Shown here one piece after another: positions 55,307 to 63,588 of a stretch of 64,000 bases of DNA (positions are counted from its first letter, which is position 1; each line of letters opens with the position of its first letter). The stretch comes from Ketogulonicigenium vulgare WSH-001. GTDB lineage: Bacteria > Pseudomonadota > Alphaproteobacteria > Rhodobacterales > Rhodobacteraceae. Position numbers and translations under genes: made by a program. A model generated the notes under the pieces. It was not told the DNA's origin and did no database searches. It saw only the letters and a program-made list of their open reading frames with translations. Where the stretch lies: positions 996,097 through 1,060,096 of the forward strand of contig NC_017384.1 of the NCBI RefSeq assembly GCF_000223375.1, in the 5' to 3' direction.

Positions 55307-55655
55307 CATTTAGGTCTTGCAGATAGATCCGCACCGCCTCTTGCACATGGCGAAAGCGGTCGCCGCCCAGATGTTTGCCGCCGAACCAGCGGGTGACGAC
55401 GACGATATGGTTTTGCAGCCCCTCGCGCTCCAGCATCCGCAAGATGACCATACCCGCGCCTGCCTCGCCGTCGTCATTCTTGATGGGCGCACCCTCTAGC
55501 AGCAGCCCCCAGGTGTTATGGGTTGCCTTGGAGAATTTCTTGTTCTTTTTCAACTCTTTGATAAAGGCCTTGGCCGCATCCTCGCTGGCGCAAGGCCCGC
55601 CCGCCACCGCGTATTTCGAGCCGCGATCCGCAATCACGCCATCCAGAATCCGCAT
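55290..55655 (-). CDS. YigZ/IMPACT-family protein (UPF0029), N-terminal domain only
   Basis: 121 residues matching the IMPACT/YigZ N-terminal domain: SKYAVAGGPCASEDAAKAFIKELKK, THNTWGLLLEGAPIKNDDGEAGAGMVILRMLE and VTRWFGGKHLGGDRFRHV. Full-length YigZ is about 200 residues with a second ferredoxin-like domain; that is absent, so this is a short single-domain form. The ATG at 55655 shares a base with the stop of the gene before it (TGATG); the longer frame only overlaps that gene. The function is not clear. Confidence 0.82.
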   Translation of the reverse strand: MRILDGVIADRGSKYAVAGGPCASEDAAKAFIKELKKNKKFSKATHNTWGLLLEGAPIKNDDGEAGAGMVILRMLEREGLQNHIVVVTRWFGGKHLGGDRFRHVQEAVRIYLQDLNENGGP

Positions 55656-56023
55656 CAGCCTGGCGCCAAGGGCGGGCGCTGGGCCTTTGGCAGGCTCTGC
55701 CAGATCAGCGTATAGGCCTCGTCCAGCAGGAAGCGCAGCAGATCCGCATCCACCCCGGGCCCCGCCGTCACCGTGATCCAATGCTGTTTGTTCATGTGAT
55801 AACCGGGGATGATGCTGGGGTGAATATCGCGCAGGAAACGAGACCGCTCGGGGTCGCATTTCAGCGTCACCGCAGGCGCGCCCTGATAGGTCATGGTCAT
55901 GCAGAACATCTTGTCCCGCAGCTTGAACACATCCGCGCCGGGGCCAAAGGGCTGCGTCATCGCAACGCCCAGCTTTGCCCCCGCATGTTCAAATGTCACC
56001 GCATGTAGATCAATGCTTTGCAT
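55655..56023 (-). CDS. MmcQ/YjbR-family protein
   Basis: 122 residues, with the CyaY-like fold of the MmcQ/YjbR family. Family segments are VFKLRDKMFCMTMTYQGAPAVTLKCDPE, RDIHPSIIPGYHMNKQHWITV and LLRFLLDEAYTLIWQSLPKAQR. Some members bind DNA; no pathway is established. The ATG at 56023 (MQSIDLHAV) is preferred over the upstream one at 56047. It is co-translated with the YigZ-like gene. Confidence 0.85.
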   Translation of the reverse strand: MQSIDLHAVTFEHAGAKLGVAMTQPFGPGADVFKLRDKMFCMTMTYQGAPAVTLKCDPERSRFLRDIHPSIIPGYHMNKQHWITVTAGPGVDADLLRFLLDEAYTLIWQSLPKAQRPPLAPG

Positions 56024-56075
56024 CACCCCCCCCTTTTTCCATCTCATCTACCCCAGTGCGGCGCGCCTGAAAACC

Positions 56076-56996
56076 CTAGGGCACCGGCGGCATACGGCTG
56101 ACATGATCAAGACTGAGGCGCATAATCTCGTCCTTTAGCGCATTTGCGGCGGGGCTGAGATAGCTGTCGGCGCGGCGCAGCAGGCCGAATTTTCGGGTCA
56201 GCCCGCGCACTTCCTCGCATTCGATGATCTGCGTCTCGCCGGAATTGAGGGTGGCGGCGTTCAGCATGGGCGCAAAGGTCAGCAACTCGGTGCCCGACAC
56301 CAGCGCCACCAGCAACGTGGTCGAGGCCGCCTCGTGGATCACTTCGGGCAACGCATGGCCATTATCGGCGCAAAGCTTGGCCAGCAAATCGAATTGCCCG
56401 CCGGCGGTGGCGTTCGTCAGCGCCCAATCTTGCGACAGCACCTGATCCAATGTGGCGCGCTGACCCAATGGATGCCCCGCGCGGCCCAGCACGCGATGCG
56501 CGACATCGAACCATGGCTCGACCACCACATTCGCGGCCGCATGCACGCCTTGCAACAGCACAACCGCGAAATCGACGCGACCGTCCGCCACCGCGGCCAG
56601 CGATGTGCGGGTAAAAGCTGGTTCTACGCGCAGGCTGATATTTGGAAACTGCCTATTAAATGTGCGGTATGCCTTAGAAAGTATCAACTGCCCCAGAACC
56701 GGTGACAGCGCGACCGACACGCGGCCCCGTTCTTGCCCGGCCATTTGGCGCATCTCCATCTCGGCATATTCCAACTCGCGGAACACAACGCGGCTGCGCA
56801 GCAACAGGCGCGATCCGGCCTCGGTCAAGATCGCGCCTGCATTGCCACGATCTAGCAATTTCAAGCCTGTAGCCCCCTCCAACTCGCGCAGGGCCTTGGT
56901 CAACGCTGGCTGGCTCAGGTGCATTTCACGGGCCGCTGCGCGGATGCCGCCAAGGCGCGCCACCGCATCCAACGCGCGCAGTTGATGAAGCTTCAT
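56076..56996 (-). CDS. LysR-family regulator of importer system D
   Basis: 306 residues. The winged helix-turn-helix at 1-60 reads MKLHQLRALDAVARLGGIRA, SQPALTKALRELEGATGLKLLDR; the effector-binding domain follows (VEPAFTRTSLAAVADGRVDFAV). It resembles GbpR/CbbR-like members. It is divergent from the M20 amidohydrolase gene with 99 bases between, the classical LysR arrangement, so it most likely controls genes 57096 onwards in response to a substrate or product of that pathway. Confidence 0.92.
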   Translation of the reverse strand: MKLHQLRALDAVARLGGIRAAAREMHLSQPALTKALRELEGATGLKLLDRGNAGAILTEAGSRLLLRSRVVFRELEYAEMEMRQMAGQERGRVSVALSPVLGQLILSKAYRTFNRQFPNISLRVEPAFTRTSLAAVADGRVDFAVVLLQGVHAAANVVVEPWFDVAHRVLGRAGHPLGQRATLDQVLSQDWALTNATAGGQFDLLAKLCADNGHALPEVIHEAASTTLLVALVSGTELLTFAPMLNAATLNSGETQIIECEEVRGLTRKFGLLRRADSYLSPAANALKDEIMRLSLDHVSRMPPVP

Positions 56997-57016
56997 GAAA
57001 ACCTCTGGTTATCGGG

Positions 57017-57028
57017 ATAGCTGCCTAT
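57017..57028. promoter_or_regulatory. Small dyad, candidate LysR site
   Basis: ATAG-CTGC-CTAT lies 20 bases upstream of the lysR ATG and 67 bases before the M20 ATG. It is short, but its location in the divergent gap and its T-N-A character fit a LysR box. Confidence 0.35.
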
Positions 57029-57095
57029 TGTCTTGCCGCAATTTTTTACGGTGTCTACCCAAATTCTTCAGATGCAAGACCAGAAGGAGCACCAC

Positions 57096-58271
57096 ATGGA
57101 CAACGGCCAACAACGTTTCGCACCTTATGCTACGGCAATGGTGCCGGTGCGCCAGCAGATTCACGCGAATCCTGAACTTGCGTTCGAGGAATTCGAGACC
57201 GCCGCCCTTGTGGCCAAGATGCTGGGCGAATGGGGTTACGAGGTGACAACCGGCATTGGTGGCACAGGTGTTGTTGGCACCTTGCGCGCGGGCAGCGGCA
57301 ATACGGCAATCGGCCTGCGCGCTGATATGGATGCGCTGCCGATCGTTGAAGCGACCGGCCTGCCCTATGCCAGCCAAGTGCCCGGCAAGATGCATGCCTG
57401 CGGCCATGATGGCCACACCGCGATGCTGCTGGGCGCTGCGAAATATCTGGCCGAGACGCGCAACTTCTCGGGCGTCGTGAACCTGATCTTCCAACCGGCC
57501 GAGGAAGGCAAAGCAGGCGCGAAAGCGATGATCGAGGATGGCTTGTTCGAGCGCTTCCCCTGCGAGGCCGTCTACGGCATCCACAACGGCCCCGGCACGC
57601 CGGTTGGCGAGCTGACCTTTGCCCCCGGCCCGTTTGCCGCCGCAAACGACCGTCTGGATGTGGTGATCGAAGGCAAAGGCGGCCATGCGGCCCAGCCCGA
57701 CACCACCTTTGACCCGATTGTCGCGGGCAGCGCGGTCGTGCAGGCGCTGCAATCGGTCGTCTCCCGCAACGTCCATCCGCTGGATTCGGCGGTCGTCTCA
57801 GTTGCCATGTTCCGCGCGGGCGAGACGTTCAACGTCATTCCCCAAAAGGCCGAGATGAAACTGTCGCTGCGCACCCACACCCCCGCCGTGCGCGCGCTGG
57901 TGAATGCCCGCGTGCGCAAGCTGATCACCGATGTCGCGGATGCTTATAACTGCACCGCCACCGTCATCGCCGCGCCGAACCCCTATCCGCCGCTGATCAA
58001 CGACGCCGAGGCGACCGAGCACGGCCGCACCGCCGCTGTCGCAGCATTGGGCGAGGCGAACGTCAAGCGCGCCGCCCGTCCGATGATGGGTTCGGAAGAT
58101 TTCTCGTTCATGCTGGAAAAGAACAAGGGCGCCTATTTCTTCATGGGCAACGGCACCGAAGGCCCCAACGGCATCGCCGTTCACAACCCCGGCTATGACT
58201 TTAACGATGCAGCGCTGCTGCCCGGTATCGCCTTTTGGGCGACGCTGGTCGAGCAAGAGCTGAAAGCCTGA
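57096..58271 (+). CDS. M20-family amidohydrolase (hippurate/N-acyl-amino-acid hydrolase type)
   Basis: Cytoplasmic dinuclear metal enzyme, 391 residues. AAGGAG lies eight bases before the ATG at 57096 (MDNGQQRF). Metal ligands: C102 and H104 in KMHACGHDGHTAMLLG, E136/E137 in FQPAEEGKAG and the His of YGIHNGPG; the C-terminal GSEDFSFML also belongs to the metal site. D78 in RADMDALP is structural. The group removes acyl groups from amino acids (hippuricase, IAA-amino-acid hydrolase, aminoacylase). It opens operon D before a binding protein, so it probably processes the imported N-acyl amino acid or peptide. Confidence 0.92.
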   Translation: MDNGQQRFAPYATAMVPVRQQIHANPELAFEEFETAALVAKMLGEWGYEVTTGIGGTGVVGTLRAGSGNTAIGLRADMDALPIVEATGLPYASQVPGKMHACGHDGHTAMLLGAAKYLAETRNFSGVVNLIFQPAEEGKAGAKAMIEDGLFERFPCEAVYGIHNGPGTPVGELTFAPGPFAAANDRLDVVIEGKGGHAAQPDTTFDPIVAGSAVVQALQSVVSRNVHPLDSAVVSVAMFRAGETFNVIPQKAEMKLSLRTHTPAVRALVNARVRKLITDVADAYNCTATVIAAPNPYPPLINDAEATEHGRTAAVAALGEANVKRAARPMMGSEDFSFMLEKNKGAYFFMGNGTEGPNGIAVHNPGYDFNDAALLPGIAFWATLVEQELKA

Positions 58272-58305
58272 AAAACCATAACAAACGACCAACATCGAGG
58301 TTCCA

Positions 58306-59898
58306 ATGACACAAACAAGACGTGACTTCCTGCGCAGCTCTGCGCTTTTGTCGGCCGCTTTTGCAATGCCGTGGCAGGCTGCTATGGCTCAGACCGGCAC
58401 CCGCGCCCCCGTGTTCAAATGGGTACCGCATGCCGATCTGTCGGTCGTCGATCCGATGTATTCGACCGCGCTGATCACGCAGCTTTACTCGCTGCTGACC
58501 TTTGACACGCTGTTTGGTCTGGACGAGAACTACGAGGCGCAGCCGCAGATGGCTGAAAGCCATAGCGTCGAGAACGACGGGCTGCAGCACACGATCACGC
58601 TGCGCGACGGGCTAAAGTTCCACAACGGCGATGCGGTGACGGCGGCGGATTGCGTGGCCTCGATCGAGCGCTGGTTCGTGCGCGGTGGCACGGCGACCTC
58701 GCTGGCGGCAGCTGTCGATAGCGTGACGGTCGTGGATGACAAGACCTTTGTCTTCGCGCTGAACACGCCGTTCCCGCTGCTGCCCGCGCTACTGGCCCGT
58801 CCGCAAAACGGCTGCACCATCATGCCCGCGTCCGAGGCCGCCTCTGCTGACCGCATTGATCGCCCGACCGGCAGCGGCCCCTATAAAATGGTCTGGGACG
58901 AATGGGTGCAGGGCGCCAAGGTCGTCTTTGCCCGCTTCGAGGATTACGTCCCGCGCGAAGGCGGCGAGGCCGTGTTCACCGCCGGCGCCAAGATCGCCAT
59001 GGTCGACCGTATCGAATGGCTGGTCATCCCCGATGCCGCCACTGCGGTCGCGGCCTTGCAGGCCGGCGAGGTCGACGGGATCGAGGGCGTGTCGCTGGAC
59101 TTTGCCCCGATCTTGCAAATGATGCCGGGCTTTACCCTCTATCGTAATGCCATGCCGCAAATGGGTGTGCTGCGTTTCAACCAACTGCATGCGCCGTTCA
59201 ACGATATCCGTGTGCGCCAAGCGGTGCAGATGGCCGTCAGCCAGCAAGACTTCATGTATGCTTTGGCCGGTGCGGAAAACGCCGACTATCTGGATGTGCA
59301 TACCGGTGCCTTTGTGCCCGGCACACCGATGGCCAGCGACCGTGGCATGGCGGCTTTGGACGGCCCCCGCGATCTGGAAGCCGCAAAAGCGCTGCTGCGC
59401 GAGGCCGGTGCCTATGGCGCGACGATCACACTGATCGATTCCGTCTCGATCGCCTCGCTGCATTCGATGGCGCTGATCGGTGCGGATCTGCTGCGCCGTC
59501 TGGACTTTGACGTCAAGGTCGAGACGCTGGACTGGGGTGCATCGCTGCAAAAACGCGAAGTGCGCGTCGCGCCGAGCGAAGGCGGCTGGAACGTGTTCTT
59601 CACCATCATCTCGGGCACCAACAACCTTGACCCGATCGGTCAGCTGGCCATCCGTGGTCGCGGTGAAGCAGGCTGGTTCGGCTGGCCGACATCCGAGCGG
59701 ATCGAAGAGCTGTATGCCCAATGGATGGCCGCCGCGACGCAAGACGAGCGGATCGAGATTGCCGCTCAGATGCAGGAACAGATGTTCGTCGACGTGCCCT
59801 ATATCCCGCTTGGTTGCATCTATGGCGTCACCGCCGTGACCGACAAATGGACCGGCGTGCAGACGAATATGCCGACCTTCTACACTTTGCGCGGCTAA
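58306..59898 (+). CDS. Tat-exported ABC importer substrate-binding protein (system D)
   Basis: Family 5 binding protein, 530 residues. MTQTRRDFLRSSALLSAAFA is a strong twin-arginine signal (T-R-R-x-F-L-R) ending near AAMAQ. Core: VPHADLSVVDPMYSTALITQL, LQHTITLRDGLKFHNGDAVTAADC, IRVRQAVQMAVSQQDFMYAL. It lies 34 bases after the M20 gene. A perfect 11-base-pair hairpin follows the stop, before the permease genes, which should stabilise the message and favour surplus binding protein. Confidence 0.93.
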   Translation: MTQTRRDFLRSSALLSAAFAMPWQAAMAQTGTRAPVFKWVPHADLSVVDPMYSTALITQLYSLLTFDTLFGLDENYEAQPQMAESHSVENDGLQHTITLRDGLKFHNGDAVTAADCVASIERWFVRGGTATSLAAAVDSVTVVDDKTFVFALNTPFPLLPALLARPQNGCTIMPASEAASADRIDRPTGSGPYKMVWDEWVQGAKVVFARFEDYVPREGGEAVFTAGAKIAMVDRIEWLVIPDAATAVAALQAGEVDGIEGVSLDFAPILQMMPGFTLYRNAMPQMGVLRFNQLHAPFNDIRVRQAVQMAVSQQDFMYALAGAENADYLDVHTGAFVPGTPMASDRGMAALDGPRDLEAAKALLREAGAYGATITLIDSVSIASLHSMALIGADLLRRLDFDVKVETLDWGASLQKREVRVAPSEGGWNVFFTIISGTNNLDPIGQLAIRGRGEAGWFGWPTSERIEELYAQWMAAATQDERIEIAAQMQEQMFVDVPYIPLGCIYGVTAVTDKWTGVQTNMPTFYTLRG

Positions 59899-59910
59899 AC
59901 CGCCCTATCC

Positions 59911-59938
59911 GCTGGCCCGCAACGCAATGCGGGCCAGC
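59911..59938 (+). other. Intercistronic hairpin after the system D binding-protein gene
   Basis: GCTGGCCCGCA (59911-59921) pairs perfectly with TGCGGGCCAGC (59928-59938), loop ACGCAA. There is no T run directly after it, so it more likely blocks 3' exonucleases or attenuates weakly than fully terminates. Confidence 0.65.
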
Positions 59939-59964
59939 ATCACCCTTCTTTTTCGCAGGGCGAG

Positions 59965-60906
59965 ATGACAAGCTATATCCTGAAACGACTGATATCGACC
60001 ATTCCGGTCATGGCGCTGATCGCGATCTTTGCCTTTGCCGTGCTGCGTCTGGCGCCGGGTGATCCGGCGATCATGATCGCGGGCGACAATGCAACGCCCG
60101 ATATGATCGCCGCAATCCGCAGTGACCTTGGCCTTGACCAGCCTTTCATTCCCCAGTTCGTCACCTGGGTGGGTGGCTTGCTGCGCGGTGATCTTGGCCT
60201 GTCGATGTATACACGCCAGCCCGTGGCCGAGATGATCTTCCAACGCCTTGCGCCCACCTTTTCGCTGATGCTGCTGACGCTGATCATTTCGGTGCTCTTT
60301 GGCATCGTACTGGGCGTGATTTCCGCCTGGCGCCAGAATAAGCTGACCGATCAGGCGATCATGGTCGTCATGGTGCTGCTGTTCTCGGTGCCGAACTTTG
60401 TGGTCGCCTATGTGCTGACATGGTTCATCAGCCTGAAACTGGGCTGGCTACCGGTGCAAGGCTATACGCCGCTGTCGGACGGCTTCTGGGCCTCGGTGCG
60501 CAGCCTGACGTTGCCTGCACTTGCGCTATCGTCGGTCTATATCGCGCTGATTGGTCGGATCACCCGCTCGTCCATCCTCGAGAACCTGCGCCTTGATTTC
60601 GTGCGCACCGCCCGCGCCAAGGGCGTGTCCGAGGGCGTAGTTCTGTTCCGCCACACGCTGAAAAACGCGGCTGTGCCGATCGTCACGATCATCGGCAGCG
60701 GTGTCGGCGTATTAATGAGCGGATCGGTCGTCACCGAGAACGTCTTTGCCATTCCGGGCCTTGGCCGCCTGACGGTCGATTCCGTCTTGCGCCATGATTA
60801 CCCCGTTATTCAAGGTGTTATCCTGCTGTTCGGCGCACTTTATGTGCTGGTGAACCTTGCGGTTGATATCGCCTACACTTTCTTCGACCCAAGGATCAAA
60901 TACTGA
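59965..60906 (+). CDS. Peptide ABC importer permease, DppB type (system D)
   Basis: 313 residues, about six helices. Starts MTSYILKRLISTIPVMALIAIF. Has VLRLAPGDPAIMIAGDNAT, LGLDQPFIPQFVTWVGGLLRGDLG, the EAA-type ARAKGVSEGVVLFRHTLKNAA and ends LAVDIAYTFFDPRIKY. The stop overlaps the next ATG by one base (TGATG). Confidence 0.93.
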   Translation: MTSYILKRLISTIPVMALIAIFAFAVLRLAPGDPAIMIAGDNATPDMIAAIRSDLGLDQPFIPQFVTWVGGLLRGDLGLSMYTRQPVAEMIFQRLAPTFSLMLLTLIISVLFGIVLGVISAWRQNKLTDQAIMVVMVLLFSVPNFVVAYVLTWFISLKLGWLPVQGYTPLSDGFWASVRSLTLPALALSSVYIALIGRITRSSILENLRLDFVRTARAKGVSEGVVLFRHTLKNAAVPIVTIIGSGVGVLMSGSVVTENVFAIPGLGRLTVDSVLRHDYPVIQGVILLFGALYVLVNLAVDIAYTFFDPRIKY

Positions 60907-61739
60907 TGGCCGGGTTTCTCTCTGTCTTTCGGGGTAATCTGACCCTGACAATCGGAACGATCATGCTGCTGCTGATCGTGCTGATGGCGATCTTCGCGCC
61001 TTTCCTTGGCACGGTTGATCCCTCATTGATCCGCGCGGAAATGCGCGGCGCGAACCCCTCGGCCGAACATTGGCTGGGCGGCGATATGCTGGGCCGCGAT
61101 ATCTATTCGCGGGCGATCTATGGCGCGCGTGTCTCGCTGATCGTCGGCTTTGGCGTGGCGTTTCTGTCGACCGTCGTCGGCGTCGCGCTGGGACTGATCG
61201 CGGGCTTTGTCCGCTGGGCTGATCCGCTGATCATGCGCGTGATGGACGGGTTGATGGCCATTCCGACCATTCTGATCGCCATCGCCATGATCGCGGTTGC
61301 GGGCGTCTCGCTAACCAATGTCATCATCTCGATCACGCTGGCCGAAGTGCCGCGCCTTGTCCGCCTTGTGCGCGCCTCGGTACTGTCGCTGCGTGAACAG
61401 CCCTATGTCGAGGTGGCCGCCGCATCGGGTGCCAGCAAGACGCGGATCATCTTCAAACACCTGCTGCCGAACGCCACCGCGCCGATCATCGTCACCGTGA
61501 CCTATCAGATCGCGCTGGCGATCCTGTTCGAGGCGGGCCTGTCGTTCCTGGGTGTCGGCATCCCGCCGACCACGCCGACCTGGGGCAATATGATGTCCGA
61601 GGGGCGCGCCCTGTGGCTGGTGAAACCGCATCTGGTGATGATCCCCGCCGTATTCCTGAGTGTGACCATCCTTGCCATCAACCTGATCGGTGACGGCTTG
61701 CGCGACACATTCGATCCGCGCATGAAGAAGAGGGCCTGA
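60906..61739 (+). CDS. Peptide ABC importer permease, DppC type (system D)
   Basis: 277 residues. [23 protein letters not shown], the EAA-type [19 protein letters not shown] and [20 protein letters not shown] identify it. One base separates its stop from the dual ATPase gene. Confidence 0.93.
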   Translation: MAGFLSVFRGNLTLTIGTIMLLLIVLMAIFAPFLGTVDPSLIRAEMRGANPSAEHWLGGDMLGRDIYSRAIYGARVSLIVGFGVAFLSTVVGVALGLIAGFVRWADPLIMRVMDGLMAIPTILIAIAMIAVAGVSLTNVIISITLAEVPRLVRLVRASVLSLREQPYVEVAAASGASKTRIIFKHLLPNATAPIIVTVTYQIALAILFEAGLSFLGVGIPPTTPTWGNMMSEGRALWLVKPHLVMIPAVFLSVTILAINLIGDGLRDTFDPRMKKRA

Positions 61740-61740
61740 T

Positions 61741-63588
61741 ATGACCACAACTTTCCCCCTTCTTCAGGTGCAGAACCTGACCGTCCGCTTTGACGGATCG
61801 CCCAGCCCCGCCGTACGCGACATTTCCCTGCATGTGGATGCGGGCGAGACGCTGGCCATCGTGGGTGAAAGCGGCTCGGGCAAATCGGTGACCTCGATGG
61901 CGGTCATGCGCCTGAATGATTTCGCCGGTGGCCATATTGAAAGCGGCACGATCAAACTGCGCCGCCGCGACGGATCGGTGCTGGATATCGATAGCGCCGA
62001 ACAATCGGTGATGCGCAAAGTGCGCGGCCAAGATATCGCCATGATCTTTCAAGAGCCGATGACATCGCTGAACCCGGTGATGACCATTGGCGATCAATTG
62101 GTCGAGGCAATCCGCCTGCATCAGGACAAATCGGTGGCCGAGGCCCGCACCGAGGCCGCGCGCCTTTTGGATCTGGTGCGCATCCCCGGTGCGCGCGCGG
62201 CGCTGGCCCGTTATCCGCACGAGTTTTCGGGCGGGATGCGGCAGCGGGCGATGATCTCGATCGCGCTGTCCTGCCGCCCTAGCCTGCTGATCGCGGACGA
62301 GCCGACGACCGCGCTGGACGTGACCATTCAGGCGCAGATTCTGGGCCTGATGCGCGATCTGCAAAAGGAAATGGGCATGGGCATGATGTTCATCACCCAT
62401 GACCTGGGCGTTGTGGCCGAGGTCGCCGACCGCGTCGTCGTGATGCGCCGCGGCGAGTTGGTCGAACAGGCCGGCATTGCCGAGTTGTTCGAGGCGCCAA
62501 AGGCCGACTACACCCGCCGCCTGCTGTCCGCCGTTCCGCGTCTTGGCGCAACGCGCGGCACCGACCTGCCGCTGCGCTTTGACCTGATCGAGGAAAAGGC
62601 CGACGCGCCAGTGGCCGAGGTCTCTGCGCCGCAGCACGAGGGCGCGCCGATCCTGTCCGCCCGCGAATTGGAGGTCCGCTTCCCGATCAAGGGGGGCCTG
62701 ATGGGCCGCGTCCAGCGCGAGGTTCATGCGGTCGAAAAGGTCTCGTTCGATCTGTTCCCCGGCGAGACGCTGGCGCTGGTGGGCGAAAGCGGCTCGGGCA
62801 AGACGACAACCGGTCGCTCGCTTTTGTCGCTGGCGCCGCGCACGGGCGGCCAGATCCTGTTCGATGGCCAGGCGATCCTGCCGGGCAATACCGCTGGCAT
62901 GGCCCTGCTGCAGCGCCATATCCAGTTCATCTTTCAGGACCCCTATGCCTCGCTGAACCCGCGGATGCGGATCGGCAAGTCGATCACCGAACCGATGGAA
63001 ATCAACGGTTTGGCCAGTGGTGCCGAGGCCCGCAAACGCGCCGAGGCGCTGCTGGAACGCGTGGGCCTGCAAGCCGATATGTTCGACCGCTTTCCGCATC
63101 AATTCTCGGGCGGGCAGCGCCAGCGTATCTGTATCGCGCGGGCGCTTGCGGCCGAGCCAAAGATCATCATCGCGGATGAAAGCGTCTCGGCGCTGGATGT
63201 ATCGGTACAGGCGCAGGTGGTGAACCTGCTGCTGGATCTGCAAAAGGAAACCGGCATTGCCATGCTGTTCATCAGCCATGACATGGCGGTGGTCGAACGG
63301 GTCAGCCACCGTGTTGCGGTGCTTTATCTGGGGCAGATCGTCGAAATCGGCACCCGCCGTCAGGTGTTCGAGAACCCGCAGCACCCCTATACCCGCCGCC
63401 TGCTGTCGGCCGTGCCGATTGCCGAGCCGGGCAAGCGCAAGCCGTTCAATCTGGACATGTCCGAACCCAAAGGCGCGATCCTGCCGGTTGGGGAAACGGT
63501 TCCAATGGCACCGTTGGTCGATATCGGCGATGGCCACCGTGTCGCCCGCCATGCGATTGGCGATTTCAAACCCGAGGATGCCGCCTGA
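61741..63588 (+). CDS. Dual-domain peptide ABC importer ATPase (system D)
   Basis: 615-residue fused ATPase, like GsiA/YliA. First half: Walker [12 protein letters not shown], signature [16 protein letters not shown], Walker [15 protein letters not shown]. Second half: Walker [12 protein letters not shown], signature [16 protein letters not shown], Walker [15 protein letters not shown], with the usual Pro of D-E-P replaced by Ser in the second site. It is longer than the system B fusion by about 80 residues, mostly in the linker. Its TGA overlaps the ATG of the amidohydrolase. Confidence 0.94.
   Translation: MTTTFPLLQVQNLTVRFDGSPSPAVRDISLHVDAGETLAIVGESGSGKSVTSMAVMRLNDFAGGHIESGTIKLRRRDGSVLDIDSAEQSVMRKVRGQDIAMIFQEPMTSLNPVMTIGDQLVEAIRLHQDKSVAEARTEAARLLDLVRIPGARAALARYPHEFSGGMRQRAMISIALSCRPSLLIADEPTTALDVTIQAQILGLMRDLQKEMGMGMMFITHDLGVVAEVADRVVVMRRGELVEQAGIAELFEAPKADYTRRLLSAVPRLGATRGTDLPLRFDLIEEKADAPVAEVSAPQHEGAPILSARELEVRFPIKGGLMGRVQREVHAVEKVSFDLFPGETLALVGESGSGKTTTGRSLLSLAPRTGGQILFDGQAILPGNTAGMALLQRHIQFIFQDPYASLNPRMRIGKSITEPMEINGLASGAEARKRAEALLERVGLQADMFDRFPHQFSGGQRQRICIARALAAEPKIIIADESVSALDVSVQAQVVNLLLDLQKETGIAMLFISHDMAVVERVSHRVAVLYLGQIVEIGTRRQVFENPQHPYTRRLLSAVPIAEPGKRKPFNLDMSEPKGAILPVGETVPMAPLVDIGDGHRVARHAIGDFKPEDAA

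Noticed and set aside
61678..63552. 624-codon frame opposite the system D ATPase
   Set aside because: Antisense shadow; similar shadows occur opposite every ATPase gene here with repeated His/Arg-rich segments.
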